DNA of 64,000 nucleotides. Origin: Epilithonimonas zeae. GTDB lineage: Bacteria > Bacteroidota > Bacteroidia > Flavobacteriales > Weeksellaceae. Below are positions 55,178-63,829 of the stretch, in pieces. The position numbers and the translations under genes are program-made. How positions within the stretch are numbered: position 1 is the stretch's first letter; each line of letters opens with the position of its first letter. Under the pieces are notes generated by a model. That model was not told the origin of the DNA and searched no databases. It was given only the letters and a program-made list of their open reading frames with translations. The stretch lies in the NCBI RefSeq assembly GCF_023278365.1, contig NZ_CP075338.1, positions 62,001 through 126,000 of the forward strand. Reading direction: 5' to 3'.

Positions 55178-55774
55178 TTAATTTTGTTTCATTTCCTCAA
55201 CCAATAATTTAATTTTATCGATGTATTTTCCATAAAAATGTCTGAACCACCAGTTTCCGATAAAGTATAATAAAGATAATCCGAAAAGAACTGACCCTAT
55301 AAAAACCAATGTTAAATAACCGTTGGTGTAATGATGTGTGTGTGGAATAGACTCTATCACGATGATCATTTCACAGACAAAAAAAGGGACAAAGCTTAAG
55401 TAAAAAGACAAATAATACTGTTTGTTCAGTTCAAATTGATGCAACAAATCTTTTAACGAGTCGTAAGTTCCCAAAGTCGGATTACTTATTTCCTTATAAA
55501 GCTTAAAGAATTTACTAAAGAAAAATACAGTTACCAAAACCATAGAAACAACCAAAATTTCTATGTATAAAGTGAATCTAAAAGGCAGCTGGAAAAACCA
55601 GATAACAATCAAAATAAAAGGCATCAAAACAACAGTTGACCAAAACTCATAACGCATATTTTTCCTGATCCTTTCCAAAGGATGGTGTATCTGTCTCTGT
55701 TTCTCCGGCGAAATCTCCGGTGTCTCGGAAACGTCTTCTTTATTCCAAAGTGATTTAAGATTATCTAAGTCCAT
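55178..55774 (-). CDS. Membrane protein, putative anti-sigma partner
   Basis: The 198-residue protein has a soluble N-terminus (MDLDNLKSLWNKED...), then about four or five transmembrane segments between ~45 and ~180, and a short charged end. I do not recognise a named family. It lies 35 bp after an ECF sigma gene on the same strand, so an anti-sigma role is likely from position, although the HxxxCxxC zinc motif is absent. Its leader contains a tandem heptamer. Confidence 0.75.
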   Translation of the reverse strand: MDLDNLKSLWNKEDVSETPEISPEKQRQIHHPLERIRKNMRYEFWSTVVLMPFILIVIWFFQLPFRFTLYIEILVVSMVLVTVFFFSKFFKLYKEISNPTLGTYDSLKDLLHQFELNKQYYLSFYLSFVPFFVCEMIIVIESIPHTHHYTNGYLTLVFIGSVLFGLSLLYFIGNWWFRHFYGKYIDKIKLLVEEMKQN

Positions 55775-55780
55775 ATCTTT

Positions 55781-55808
55781 GATAGTTGATAGTTGATAGT
55801 TGATAGTT
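55781..55808 (-). repeat. Tandem heptamer (AACTATC)x4 in the leader of the membrane protein gene
   Basis: GATAGTT is repeated four times without interruption on the plus strand. It ends 7 bp from the start codon and lies between the sigma factor stop and this gene. Change in copy number would alter spacing but not the reading frame. Confidence 0.85.
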
Positions 55809-55809
55809 G

Positions 55810-56322
55810 TTAGGCTGAGGCTCTCGAAGCCTGTTTATTAATTAATTCCTTTAACTTTTCTTTCGCACGGTTTAGTTTTACTCTTGCATTACCTTCCGAT
55901 ATTCCCATTTGTTCTGCCATTTCTTTTCCCGAAAAATCTTCCAGGTAATAGAAGATCAGAGCTTTGTCAATAGGATTCAGCTTTTGGATGGATTCATACA
56001 TCAGCTTCAGGTTTTGTTCGTCTTCGTGGTTGTATTCGTCTTCTTTTATTTTGTAGAGCGAGACATCATCATTTTGGATGAAGTTCCGTTTTTTCTCAGA
56101 TTTCAGAAAGATAATTGCTGTGTTCAGCGCAATTCTGTAAAGCCAGGTTGAGAATTCACTTTTACCTTCGAATGTTGAAAAAGACTTCCAAACCTGATAG
56201 ATAATCTCCTGAAAAAGGTCATTCTGATCATCACGATTATCCATATACATTTTGGAAATCTTGAAGATGATTCCTTTATGTTTATCGATTTTCTCTAAAA
56301 ATTCTTTCTCAGATGAACCCAT
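55810..56322 (-). CDS. ECF-type RNA polymerase sigma factor
   Basis: The 170-residue protein has sigma region 2 (QNDLFQEIIYQVWKSFSTFEGKSEFSTWLYRIALNTA) and region 4 (LNPIDKALIFYYLEDFSGKEMAEQMGISEGNARVKLNRAKEKLKEL). It directs polymerase to a regulon that cannot be told from sequence. The C-terminal QASRASA and the stop codon are encoded by a dispersed GGCTTCGAGAGCC repeat. Confidence 0.94.
   Translation of the reverse strand: MGSSEKEFLEKIDKHKGIIFKISKMYMDNRDDQNDLFQEIIYQVWKSFSTFEGKSEFSTWLYRIALNTAIIFLKSEKKRNFIQNDDVSLYKIKEDEYNHEDEQNLKLMYESIQKLNPIDKALIFYYLEDFSGKEMAEQMGISEGNARVKLNRAKEKLKELINKQASRASA
55813..55831 (-). repeat. GGCTTCGAGAGCCTCAGCC repeat forming the C-terminus of the sigma factor
   Basis: On the minus strand the repeat encodes the last residues and sits directly before the TAA stop. 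A second partial copy is at 53299-53315. Confidence 0.65.
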
Positions 56323-56745
56323 TTTTGTTTTAACTCTGTTCGGTTAGTAATGATATCAAAAATTTGTTACAAAAAATAATTTATGATTTTTATTTGGGCA
56401 GCTTAATCCGCCTTCCGCTCCCAATCTTTTCACTCCACTACGTTGCGTAAAAAGGATTTCCGCTCAAGTCGGGCTGCGAATTCAATATAAAGTAACATTG
56501 CTATAAAATAGAATTTTGTCATTCCGTAGGAGTCAAACCATTATATTTAAAAGTGTTGAGATTTCTACGGAATGATAAAGTTTACGTTCAACTCTTATTT
56601 GAGTAAAGCGTCTTTGCGACTCTTAAAAATATTTTCAATAATGTATAAAAATCTTTGCGCTCTTTGCGTTTAAAAAGATGCAGTAATTTTCATATTTTTG
56701 TAAAGATTAAGAATCATTCATAATTCATCACTTATAAATAACCCG
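56323..56745. repeat. Repeat-rich gap before the ABC ATPase gene
   Basis: The 420-bp gap holds family A copy 4 (56396-56478, ends GGGCAGC and GGGCTGCG), a GTCATTCCGTAG...CTACGGAATGA palindrome (56518-56576) and a TTTGCG-type repeat (56594-56673). No coding region is apparent. The last two are repeated in the same order at 57510-57660. Confidence 0.8.
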
Positions 56746-57441
56746 ATGTCTTTAAAAATTTCAGGACTGACTAAAAAATTCGGAGAGCAGATTGCGCTAA
56801 ACGATATCAATATAACAATCGCTAACAACGAAATAATCGGATTGCTCGGCCCCAACGGAGCCGGAAAATCCACGCTGATGAAATCCATAACAGGCGTTCT
56901 GAAAATCGACGAAGGGGAAATTCTTTTGGACGAAAAAAACATCTCAGAAAACGAAATCGAATCCAAAAAGAAAATCGGTTTCCTTCCGGAAAATAATCCA
57001 CTTTACAACGAGATGTTTGTGAAAGAATATCTGCAATTCGTTGCGAATCTTCACAATATCAAAAAAGAAAGTGTAGAGCAGGTCATCGATTTGGTTGGCA
57101 TTACGCCGGAAAAATTAAAGAAAATCAGCCAGCTTTCCAAAGGTTACAAACAAAGAGTTGGGTTAGCGCAAGCCATTTTGCACGAACCGGATTTATTGAT
57201 TCTCGATGAACCAACCAATGGATTAGACCCCAATCAAATTGTCGAAATCCGAAATGTCATAAAAGAAATTGGGAAAGAAAAAACCGTGATTCTTTCTACA
57301 CACATTATGCAGGAAGTTGAAGCGCTTTGTTCGCGTGTGATTCTGATTCATCAAGGTAATATCATTCAAGATTCTCCGATTTCAGAATTCAAAGGGAAGT
57401 TTGGAAGTTTGGAGGAGGCTTTCCAAAGTTATACGGTTTAA
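56746..57441 (+). CDS. ABC transporter ATP-binding protein (GldA-like)
   Basis: The 231-residue ATPase has Walker A GPNGAGKST, the signature LSKGYKQRVG, Walker B LLILDEPTNGLDP and the switch His in STHIM. It belongs to the ABC-2 drug/lipid exporter group that includes gliding protein GldA, but it is shorter than GldA (~300 residues) and has no permease gene beside it. The substrate is unknown. It is bracketed by two direct repeats of about 150 bp. Confidence 0.88.
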   Translation: MSLKISGLTKKFGEQIALNDINITIANNEIIGLLGPNGAGKSTLMKSITGVLKIDEGEILLDEKNISENEIESKKKIGFLPENNPLYNEMFVKEYLQFVANLHNIKKESVEQVIDLVGITPEKLKKISQLSKGYKQRVGLAQAILHEPDLLILDEPTNGLDPNQIVEIRNVIKEIGKEKTVILSTHIMQEVEALCSRVILIHQGNIIQDSPISEFKGKFGSLEEAFQSYTV

Positions 57442-57509
57442 TTATAAATGATATTTATGAAGCTTAGTAAAATCGGTTTCAGAAAATCAATTAAATAAAC
57501 ACAAGATTT

Positions 57510-57660
57510 GTCATTCTGTAGGAAATCTAATCATTATATTAAAACGTGTTGAGATTCCTACGGAATGACAAAATAGAGTTTTTAGCTAAGCAAACCGTCT
57601 TTGCGACTCTTAAAAATATTTTCAATAAATAATAAAAAATCTTTGCGCACTTTGCGTTAA
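57510..57660 (+). repeat. Composite repeat (GTCATTC palindrome plus TTTGCG element), second copy
   Basis: GTCATTCTGTAGGA...TCCTACGGAATGAC (57510-57569) is followed by GTCTTTGCGACTCTTAAAAATATTTTCAATAA and TCTTTGCGCACTTTGCG (to ~57660). The same order and most of the bases occur at 56518-56673. It ends 13 bp before priA. Confidence 0.8.
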
Positions 57661-57672
57661 AAATATTACAAT

Positions 57673-60120
57673 TTGAACTTCGCTCAAATCATTCTTCCGC
57701 TCAATCTCAAAGGAACTTTCACATACAAAGTTCCAGCGGATTTTTTGGATAAAATTGAAATCGGAATGCGGGTTCTTGTTCCGTTTCGTGGGAAGAAAAT
57801 CTACACAGGAATTGTTGCAGAATTATTCTATGATTTCGAAGAAACTTTTGTTCCGAAAGAAATCATCAACTTATTAGACAATCAACCGATTGTTCCAAAA
57901 CAACAGTTGGGTTTTTGGAATTGGTTGAGCTCATATTATCTCTGTAATTTGGGTGAAATTTACCGTTTGGCGTTTCCGTCTTCTCTCAAGCTGGAAAGTG
58001 AAACTTACGTCAGATTGTTGTCAGAAAGAACAATTGACTGGCAAAATCTGGACGCGAACGAAACTTATCTTCTTCAAGCTTTAGAGGTTCGTCAAATGCT
58101 GAATTTGCAGGAAATCGAAGCCTTCATTCCCAAAAAAGAAATCATCAAAACCATCAATGCGCTGATTGATGAGCGATATATTTCTGTGGATGAAAAAATC
58201 ACTGAAAAATATAAAGCGAAAGAAATTGCTTATCTGAAAATCAATGAGGAAGCTTTGGTTTCAGAGAATTTGGCAATGATTCTTTTGAAACTCGATAAAG
58301 CGAAAAAACAAAAAGACCTTTTCCTCAGTATCCTTTCCAAACAAATTGACAATCCGGAAAATCCAATTCGGAAATCTTTGGTTTTTGATGAAGGCAATTT
58401 CGTCAATCAACAACTCAAATCTTTGATAGAAAAAGGTTGGGTCACAGAATATTTTCTGGAAAAAGACAGGATCGATTCTTACGAAGGTGAAATCGAAGAA
58501 ATTGAAGAACTTACGGGAAATCAGAAAAAATCCATTTTGGAAATCAATCAGGCTTTTGAAGAAGATAAAAATGTGCTGCTTCACGGTGTGACTTCATCGG
58601 GAAAAACGCACATTTATCTTGAGAAGATTGAAGACTGCGTCAACTCCGGAAAAAATGTTCTTTTGCTTTTGCCAGAGATTGCTTTGACCAAACAAATCAC
58701 AATCCGTCTGGAAAAAAAATACGGCAAAAAACTAGGTTTTTATCATAATAAACTGACTGATTTTGAAAGAGTAGAAGTTTGGCGAAAAATCAAAAAAAAT
58801 GAGCTTCAAATTCTGATTGGAACGCGTAATTCTTTGTTTTTACCTTATGAAAATCTAGGGTTAATCATTGTTGACGAAGAACACGATTCGGCTTACAGAC
58901 AAAGAGACCAGCACTTCTTTTTCAATGCGAAAGATTCTGCGATGATGTTGGCAGAATTTTATCAGTCAAGAGTTATTCTCGGTTCGGCAACGCCTTCTTT
59001 GGAAAGCTACGATCTGGCGATGAAAGACAAGTTGCGTTATGTTTCTATTAATGAAAGATTTGGGGAAGTGGATTTGCCAATATTTGAAATCATCGATATC
59101 AAAGAAGCGCAAAATCAGAAGAAGATTGTTGGGAATTTCAGTCAAAAAATGGTTGACGAAATTAATCTTCAATTAGACCATAAAAAACAAACCATTATTC
59201 TTCATAATCGCCGTGGTTATGCCAATGTCATCGAATGTGAAACTTGCGGCCACGTCACTTATTGTAGTAATTGTGATGTGGTAATGACCTATCACAAAGC
59301 TTCCAACGAACTCAAATGCCATTATTGTGGCCATCGTTCCGGAAAGCCAACAATTTGCCCAAGCTGTCACGGTGAAAACCTGAATACAAGAGGTGTTGGC
59401 GTTGAACAAATCGAAGAAGAAACCAAAAATATCTTCTCTGATTCGGAAGTGGACAGGATGGATGTGGACTCGATGCGAAAGAAATTTGCTTACGAGAAAC
59501 TCTATGAAAAACTGGAAAACGGTGAGACCGATATTTTGGTCGGTACGCAAATGATTTCTAAAGGTTTAGATTTTGATAATATCGAATTGGTCGCCATTCC
59601 AAAAGCAGATTCTCTGATTCACGTTCAGGATTTCCGTGCGGAAGAAAGAGCTTATCAATTGATTACTCAAGTTGCAGGACGAGCAGGACGAACCTCGGGG
59701 AATGGAAAAATTCTGATTCAGACTTACAATCCGTCGCATTCGGTTTTTGAATTGATTAAAAATCAGGATGTTAAAGAGATTTATAATTACTTCTTAGATG
59801 AAAGGAAAAAGTTTCTTTACCCACCATTTGTGAAATTAATAATGATTGAACTGAAACACAGGAAAGAAGACAAAATAAACAGAGCTTCTCAGTTTTTGGG
59901 CTCGATTCTCAGAAAATATATTCCGGAAGAATGCATTCTTGGTCCGGAGAAATCACCTATAGCAAGGCTTAATAACCTTTATCAGTATCAGATTCTTCTC
60001 AAATTCCCCAAAAACAAAAACTACAGAATCTACAAAGAATTGCTTCTGAAATCTTTTGATGAATTTGACGAAATCACAGCTTACAAATCTGTGAAAAAAG
60101 ATTTATTTGTTGATTTTTAA
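57673..60120 (+). CDS. priA: Primosomal protein N' (replication restart helicase)
   Basis: The 815-residue protein uses a TTG start. It has the N-terminal 3'-DNA-binding domain, Walker A GVTSSGKTHIY (~305), the DEEH box (~400), four zinc-binding CxxC pairs (CETCGH, CSNC, CHYC, CPSC at ~520-570) and helicase motifs ILVGTQMISKGLDFDN and QVAGRAGR. It reloads the replisome at stalled forks. Confidence 0.97.
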   Translation: MNFAQIILPLNLKGTFTYKVPADFLDKIEIGMRVLVPFRGKKIYTGIVAELFYDFEETFVPKEIINLLDNQPIVPKQQLGFWNWLSSYYLCNLGEIYRLAFPSSLKLESETYVRLLSERTIDWQNLDANETYLLQALEVRQMLNLQEIEAFIPKKEIIKTINALIDERYISVDEKITEKYKAKEIAYLKINEEALVSENLAMILLKLDKAKKQKDLFLSILSKQIDNPENPIRKSLVFDEGNFVNQQLKSLIEKGWVTEYFLEKDRIDSYEGEIEEIEELTGNQKKSILEINQAFEEDKNVLLHGVTSSGKTHIYLEKIEDCVNSGKNVLLLLPEIALTKQITIRLEKKYGKKLGFYHNKLTDFERVEVWRKIKKNELQILIGTRNSLFLPYENLGLIIVDEEHDSAYRQRDQHFFFNAKDSAMMLAEFYQSRVILGSATPSLESYDLAMKDKLRYVSINERFGEVDLPIFEIIDIKEAQNQKKIVGNFSQKMVDEINLQLDHKKQTIILHNRRGYANVIECETCGHVTYCSNCDVVMTYHKASNELKCHYCGHRSGKPTICPSCHGENLNTRGVGVEQIEEETKNIFSDSEVDRMDVDSMRKKFAYEKLYEKLENGETDILVGTQMISKGLDFDNIELVAIPKADSLIHVQDFRAEERAYQLITQVAGRAGRTSGNGKILIQTYNPSHSVFELIKNQDVKEIYNYFLDERKKFLYPPFVKLIMIELKHRKEDKINRASQFLGSILRKYIPEECILGPEKSPIARLNNLYQYQILLKFPKNKNYRIYKELLLKSFDEFDEITAYKSVKKDLFVDF

Positions 60121-60149
60121 CAATTTTTAACGGCTTTTCAGATTTTTTA

Positions 60150-60166
60150 TTACGGTTAAACCGTAA
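60150..60166. repeat. TTACGGTT-A-AACCGTAA palindrome upstream of the DD-peptidase gene
   Basis: A perfect 8-bp inverted repeat around one base lies 30 bp after priA and about 105 bp before the peptidase start. There is no T-run after it, so it looks more like a protein-binding site than a terminator. Confidence 0.5.
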
Positions 60167-60270
60167 ATCGACGGCAATATTCTCTAACTTTACTTAGTTA
60201 TGATAATAAGATTAGACAATCTTAAACCTTAATTAATAAAAATTCAATAAAAATTGTAATTGTTTTGAGA

Positions 60271-61728
60271 ATGAATAAAATCAAAAATTATTTTTCAATC
60301 ATCGCAATTGGTTTTTCCTCGTTTGTATTTTCGCAAGGAAGCGTCGCAGTTTCTACATTTCCACAAGTTGCTGATCAGCAAAGTCTTGTAAAGGATATTA
60401 CCGCAGAAAAGGCGCTGTTGTCTCCGAAAGAGCAAATCGAGTTCAATATCAATAAGATGTTTACAGACCCGGTTCTGAGAAATGCTAATTGGGGATTTGT
60501 GGTTTACGACCCCAAAACAGAAAAAATTGTAACAGCTTACAACGAAACAGCACCATTAATTCCAGCTTCTACAACCAAATTATTAACAACAGAAACGGCA
60601 TTTTCTTTATTAGGAACGCAGTACAGATGGAACACTCAGTTAGAATATTCTGGCAGTATTGATGTTGAAGGCGTGTTGACAGGAAATCTCTATATCGTCG
60701 GAAGTGGCGACCCTTCTTTAGGTGGAAATAGAGGCGGCGCAGCAAGTTATACGCAGATTGTTAATCAGTATCTAGATGCTATTAGAGAAAAAGGAATCAG
60801 GAAGATCACAGGAGATATTATCATCCAGACGGCGATTTTCAAGGAGAATAAAAAGCAGGAACTTCCGCAAAATATTGTTTGGTTAGAGCAAGCTAATTAT
60901 TTTCTACCAGTTGGAACAACCAAAGATATTGATCCAAAAAATGAAAAGTTGCTTATTAGTCAATCTAATAATCCATTTAATCAAGCAAAAAAGTATTTTT
61001 ATATTTCGCCTTATACCAACAAGGCTGTCTATGCCGATAAATTCGAAGGCGCTTGGGTAACGACAAAAGTGGCTGAACCACCTGCTTTTTTGGCTAATAA
61101 GTTGAGAGAAGGTCTGGTTAAAAATAAAATCACCGTTTCTGGAAAAGTAACTCCCAAAATTGTTGACAGAGAACCGGAACCAAGAGAAATTTTGACGATT
61201 TACAAATCGCCGACTTTAGCTGAAATTGTCAATTATACCAACCAAAGAAGTGATAATGGTTATGCAGAAGCTTTGTTGAAGTCTAACGGTTTCCAGAAAT
61301 TAGGCGACCAAACGGTAGAATCCGGAAGATTGGCTGTAACTGACCATTTACAATCTATCGGTTTCGATTTGAATGGACTGAATTATATGGACGGTAGCGG
61401 ATTATCAAAAGCACATACTGTGACACCTATTTCTCAGGTTAAATTTTTGGCCAAGATGATGAAGTCGCCCTATTATAAAGAATATTTCGAATCTTTGCCT
61501 ATCGCAGGACAATCTGGAACTTTGAAACATATGTTTATGGTGAATTCCAACGGACAAATTTTTGCTAAAACAGGAACTTTGAATGGTGTGAAATGTCTGG
61601 CTGGCTACATCAAAACAAGAAGTAACAAAACGCTGGCTTTTTCTTTATTGATTAACAAATTTTCAGGTTCTGTTGCTCAAGTAAAAGACAGAATGGAACA
61701 GTTGCTGGATCCGACTTTAGATTTGTAA
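60271..61728 (+). CDS. dacB: D-alanyl-D-alanine carboxypeptidase/endopeptidase (PBP4, DacB type)
   Basis: I use ATG 60271 (485 residues), giving a signal peptide ending near FVFSQG. The S13 family motifs are STTK (PASTTKLLT), SDN (RSDNGYAE) and KTG (AKTGTLNG). It trims or cleaves peptidoglycan peptides in the periplasm. A terminator lies directly downstream. Confidence 0.96.
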   Translation: MNKIKNYFSIIAIGFSSFVFSQGSVAVSTFPQVADQQSLVKDITAEKALLSPKEQIEFNINKMFTDPVLRNANWGFVVYDPKTEKIVTAYNETAPLIPASTTKLLTTETAFSLLGTQYRWNTQLEYSGSIDVEGVLTGNLYIVGSGDPSLGGNRGGAASYTQIVNQYLDAIREKGIRKITGDIIIQTAIFKENKKQELPQNIVWLEQANYFLPVGTTKDIDPKNEKLLISQSNNPFNQAKKYFYISPYTNKAVYADKFEGAWVTTKVAEPPAFLANKLREGLVKNKITVSGKVTPKIVDREPEPREILTIYKSPTLAEIVNYTNQRSDNGYAEALLKSNGFQKLGDQTVESGRLAVTDHLQSIGFDLNGLNYMDGSGLSKAHTVTPISQVKFLAKMMKSPYYKEYFESLPIAGQSGTLKHMFMVNSNGQIFAKTGTLNGVKCLAGYIKTRSNKTLAFSLLINKFSGSVAQVKDRMEQLLDPTLDL

Positions 61729-61750
61729 TAATCAATATTTTATAAATTAA

Positions 61751-61780
61751 AAACTCATCTCGTCAGGATGAGTTTTTTTT
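61751..61780 (+). terminator. Terminator after dacB
   Basis: AAACTCATC (61751-61759) pairs with GATGAGTTT (61767-61775), followed by five T residues. Confidence 0.92.
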
Positions 61781-61809
61781 GTAGCTTTGAGGTAAAATTT
61801 TTAAATAAA

Positions 61810-63750
61810 ATGAAACAATTTTACACATTAATAATTACTTGTTTAACGATTAATATTATTTTTGGCCAAATTCATAATATCGATCGAAAAGGGTTGATAG
61901 AATCTGAAAAAAGATCTGCTTCCCGTTCGATTCTGGATGTAAATGTGAATCCGAATACATTAAATTACGATTTGCAGTATGTTAGAATGGAATTAGATCT
62001 TGATCCTACACAGCAGTTCGTTTCCGGAACCATGACTTCTCATTTTAAGATGCTGGCAAATTCCTCTACTATTTATTTTGATTTGGCAAAGATTCTGACA
62101 GTTTCTACGGTAAAATATCACGGTCAGAATTTAACCTTTCAGCAATTGAGTTCAGATGAAATTAAAATTAATTTTCCAGTAGCTTTGACAGCTCAGACTA
62201 CGGATTCTTTATCAATAACTTATAATGGAGTTCCTATTAATACCGGTGCCTTTGCCAGTTTTGAAGCAGGAACTACACCTGCCGGAGATCCGGTCTTGGC
62301 AACATTGTCTGAGCCTTATGGGGCAAAAGGTTGGTGGCCAACCAAACAAAGTATGAATGATAAAATAGAGAAGATGGATATCAAAGTGACCACTCCTGCT
62401 CAATATACAGTAGGTTCAAATGGAAAACTGATGTCCGAAACTATCTTAGGAAACGGAAAAAAGTTGACCTATTGGCAAACCAATTATCCAATTCCTGCTT
62501 ATCTTTTTGCATTAGGAATTTCCAATTATACAAAAATGAATTCCACTATCACAACTACAGGAAGCTCGTTTCCTTTCCTGAATTATGTTTATCCAGCTTA
62601 TGCGAATGCAAATACCCAGGCAAGTCTAGACTGGACAACAACTTGTATGCAGAATTTTGAAGACAACTTTGGATTATATCCGTATAGAGACGAAAAATAT
62701 GGACATATGCAATTCAATTGGGGTGGTGGCATGGAGCATGCGACAATGACTTCAATGGTTAGTTTTGGTCAAGGCTTGATTTGCCATGAGTTAGCACATC
62801 AATGGTTTGGAGATAAGCTAACTTGTGGGACATGGAATGACATCTGGCTGAATGAAGGTTTTGCAACATTTGGTGAGCATTTAACTTATGAAAAATTATT
62901 AATGAGTCCTTCTCAGTTTCAAAATTATCTTGCAAATGAGATAAGTGATATCACAAGTATCCCGGACGGAAGTGTGTACGTTCCTGATTCTGGATTGAGT
63001 GATATCGGCAGAGTTTTCGACGGAAGATTAACTTATGCTAAAGGAGGTTTTGTTTTAAGGATGATAAAATGGATACTTGGTGATAGCCAGTTCTATACAA
63101 TGCTGAAAGCTTATCAGAACAATCCTGCTTTTGCTTACAATTATGTAAAGACTAATGATTTCAGAGATTTTTTAAGTTCTTTTACAGGAAAAGATTTCAC
63201 AGAATTTTTTAATGACTGGATCTATGGTGAAGGTTATCCGAGCTATCAGATCAGGTGGACTCAGAATGCCACAAGCAAAAAACTGACTTTTCGTGTTGGA
63301 CAGACAAGAAGCAGTTCTACTGTCAGCTTTTTTGAGATGCCGCTTCCAATCAAAGTGACAGGATCTGGAGGACAAACCGCTTATTTTGTTTTGGATCATA
63401 CTTCTAACAATCAATATTTCACACAAGATGTGACTTTTGATGTGACCAGTGTTGAATTTAATTATGAAAAACAAATCATTACAAAAGGTTCTACGGTGAC
63501 AAAAGATAATAATCTGGCTGTTAATGATATCAATCAAAAAAATATTAGTGTCTATCCAAATCCGGCAAAATCTTTCATCAAAATTTCTGGTTTACATCAA
63601 TCTGTGGATTATGAAATTCTTTCAATCGATGGAAAATTAATCAAAAAAGGAACTTCAAATCCAGATTCAGAAATCAATATTTCCACATTAATGAGAGGAA
63701 CTTACATTTTGAAATTCAATAATCAATCAGTTAAGATTATTAAAGAATAA
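61810..63750 (+). CDS. M1-family aminopeptidase with T9SS sorting domain
   Basis: ATG 61810 gives 646 residues with a signal peptide ending near IIFGQ. The N-terminal beta-domain precedes the gluzincin core: GGMEHATMTS in place of the usual GAMEN, His326 of HELAHQWFGD, and NEGFATF supplying the distal zinc Glu. The last ~75 residues (ISVYPNPAKSFIKI to QSVKIIKE) are a type A T9SS sorting domain, so it should be secreted to the surface or medium. It would release N-terminal residues from external peptides. Confidence 0.94.
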   Translation: MKQFYTLIITCLTINIIFGQIHNIDRKGLIESEKRSASRSILDVNVNPNTLNYDLQYVRMELDLDPTQQFVSGTMTSHFKMLANSSTIYFDLAKILTVSTVKYHGQNLTFQQLSSDEIKINFPVALTAQTTDSLSITYNGVPINTGAFASFEAGTTPAGDPVLATLSEPYGAKGWWPTKQSMNDKIEKMDIKVTTPAQYTVGSNGKLMSETILGNGKKLTYWQTNYPIPAYLFALGISNYTKMNSTITTTGSSFPFLNYVYPAYANANTQASLDWTTTCMQNFEDNFGLYPYRDEKYGHMQFNWGGGMEHATMTSMVSFGQGLICHELAHQWFGDKLTCGTWNDIWLNEGFATFGEHLTYEKLLMSPSQFQNYLANEISDITSIPDGSVYVPDSGLSDIGRVFDGRLTYAKGGFVLRMIKWILGDSQFYTMLKAYQNNPAFAYNYVKTNDFRDFLSSFTGKDFTEFFNDWIYGEGYPSYQIRWTQNATSKKLTFRVGQTRSSSTVSFFEMPLPIKVTGSGGQTAYFVLDHTSNNQYFTQDVTFDVTSVEFNYEKQIITKGSTVTKDNNLAVNDINQKNISVYPNPAKSFIKISGLHQSVDYEILSIDGKLIKKGTSNPDSEINISTLMRGTYILKFNNQSVKIIKE

Positions 63751-63770
63751 CTCAAAAGTTAATTTATCAC

Positions 63771-63800
63771 AAAAAAGCGCTTTATTAAAGCGCTTTTTTT
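63771..63800 (+). terminator. Terminator after the M1 aminopeptidase gene
   Basis: A 13-bp stem AAAAAAGCGCTTT with AAAGCGCTTTTTT around an ATT loop is followed by T residues, 20 bp after the stop codon. Confidence 0.93.
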
Positions 63801-63829
63801 ATTTTTGTTAAAATCGAAAATCAATAAAA

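Noticed and set aside
56746-57441. Gliding protein GldA
   Set aside because: The ATPase motifs fit, but the protein is about 70 residues shorter than GldA and no gld genes are near, so only a GldA-like label is justified.
60150-60166. Terminator after priA
   Set aside because: The palindrome has no T-run after it on the plus strand; kept only as a possible binding site.
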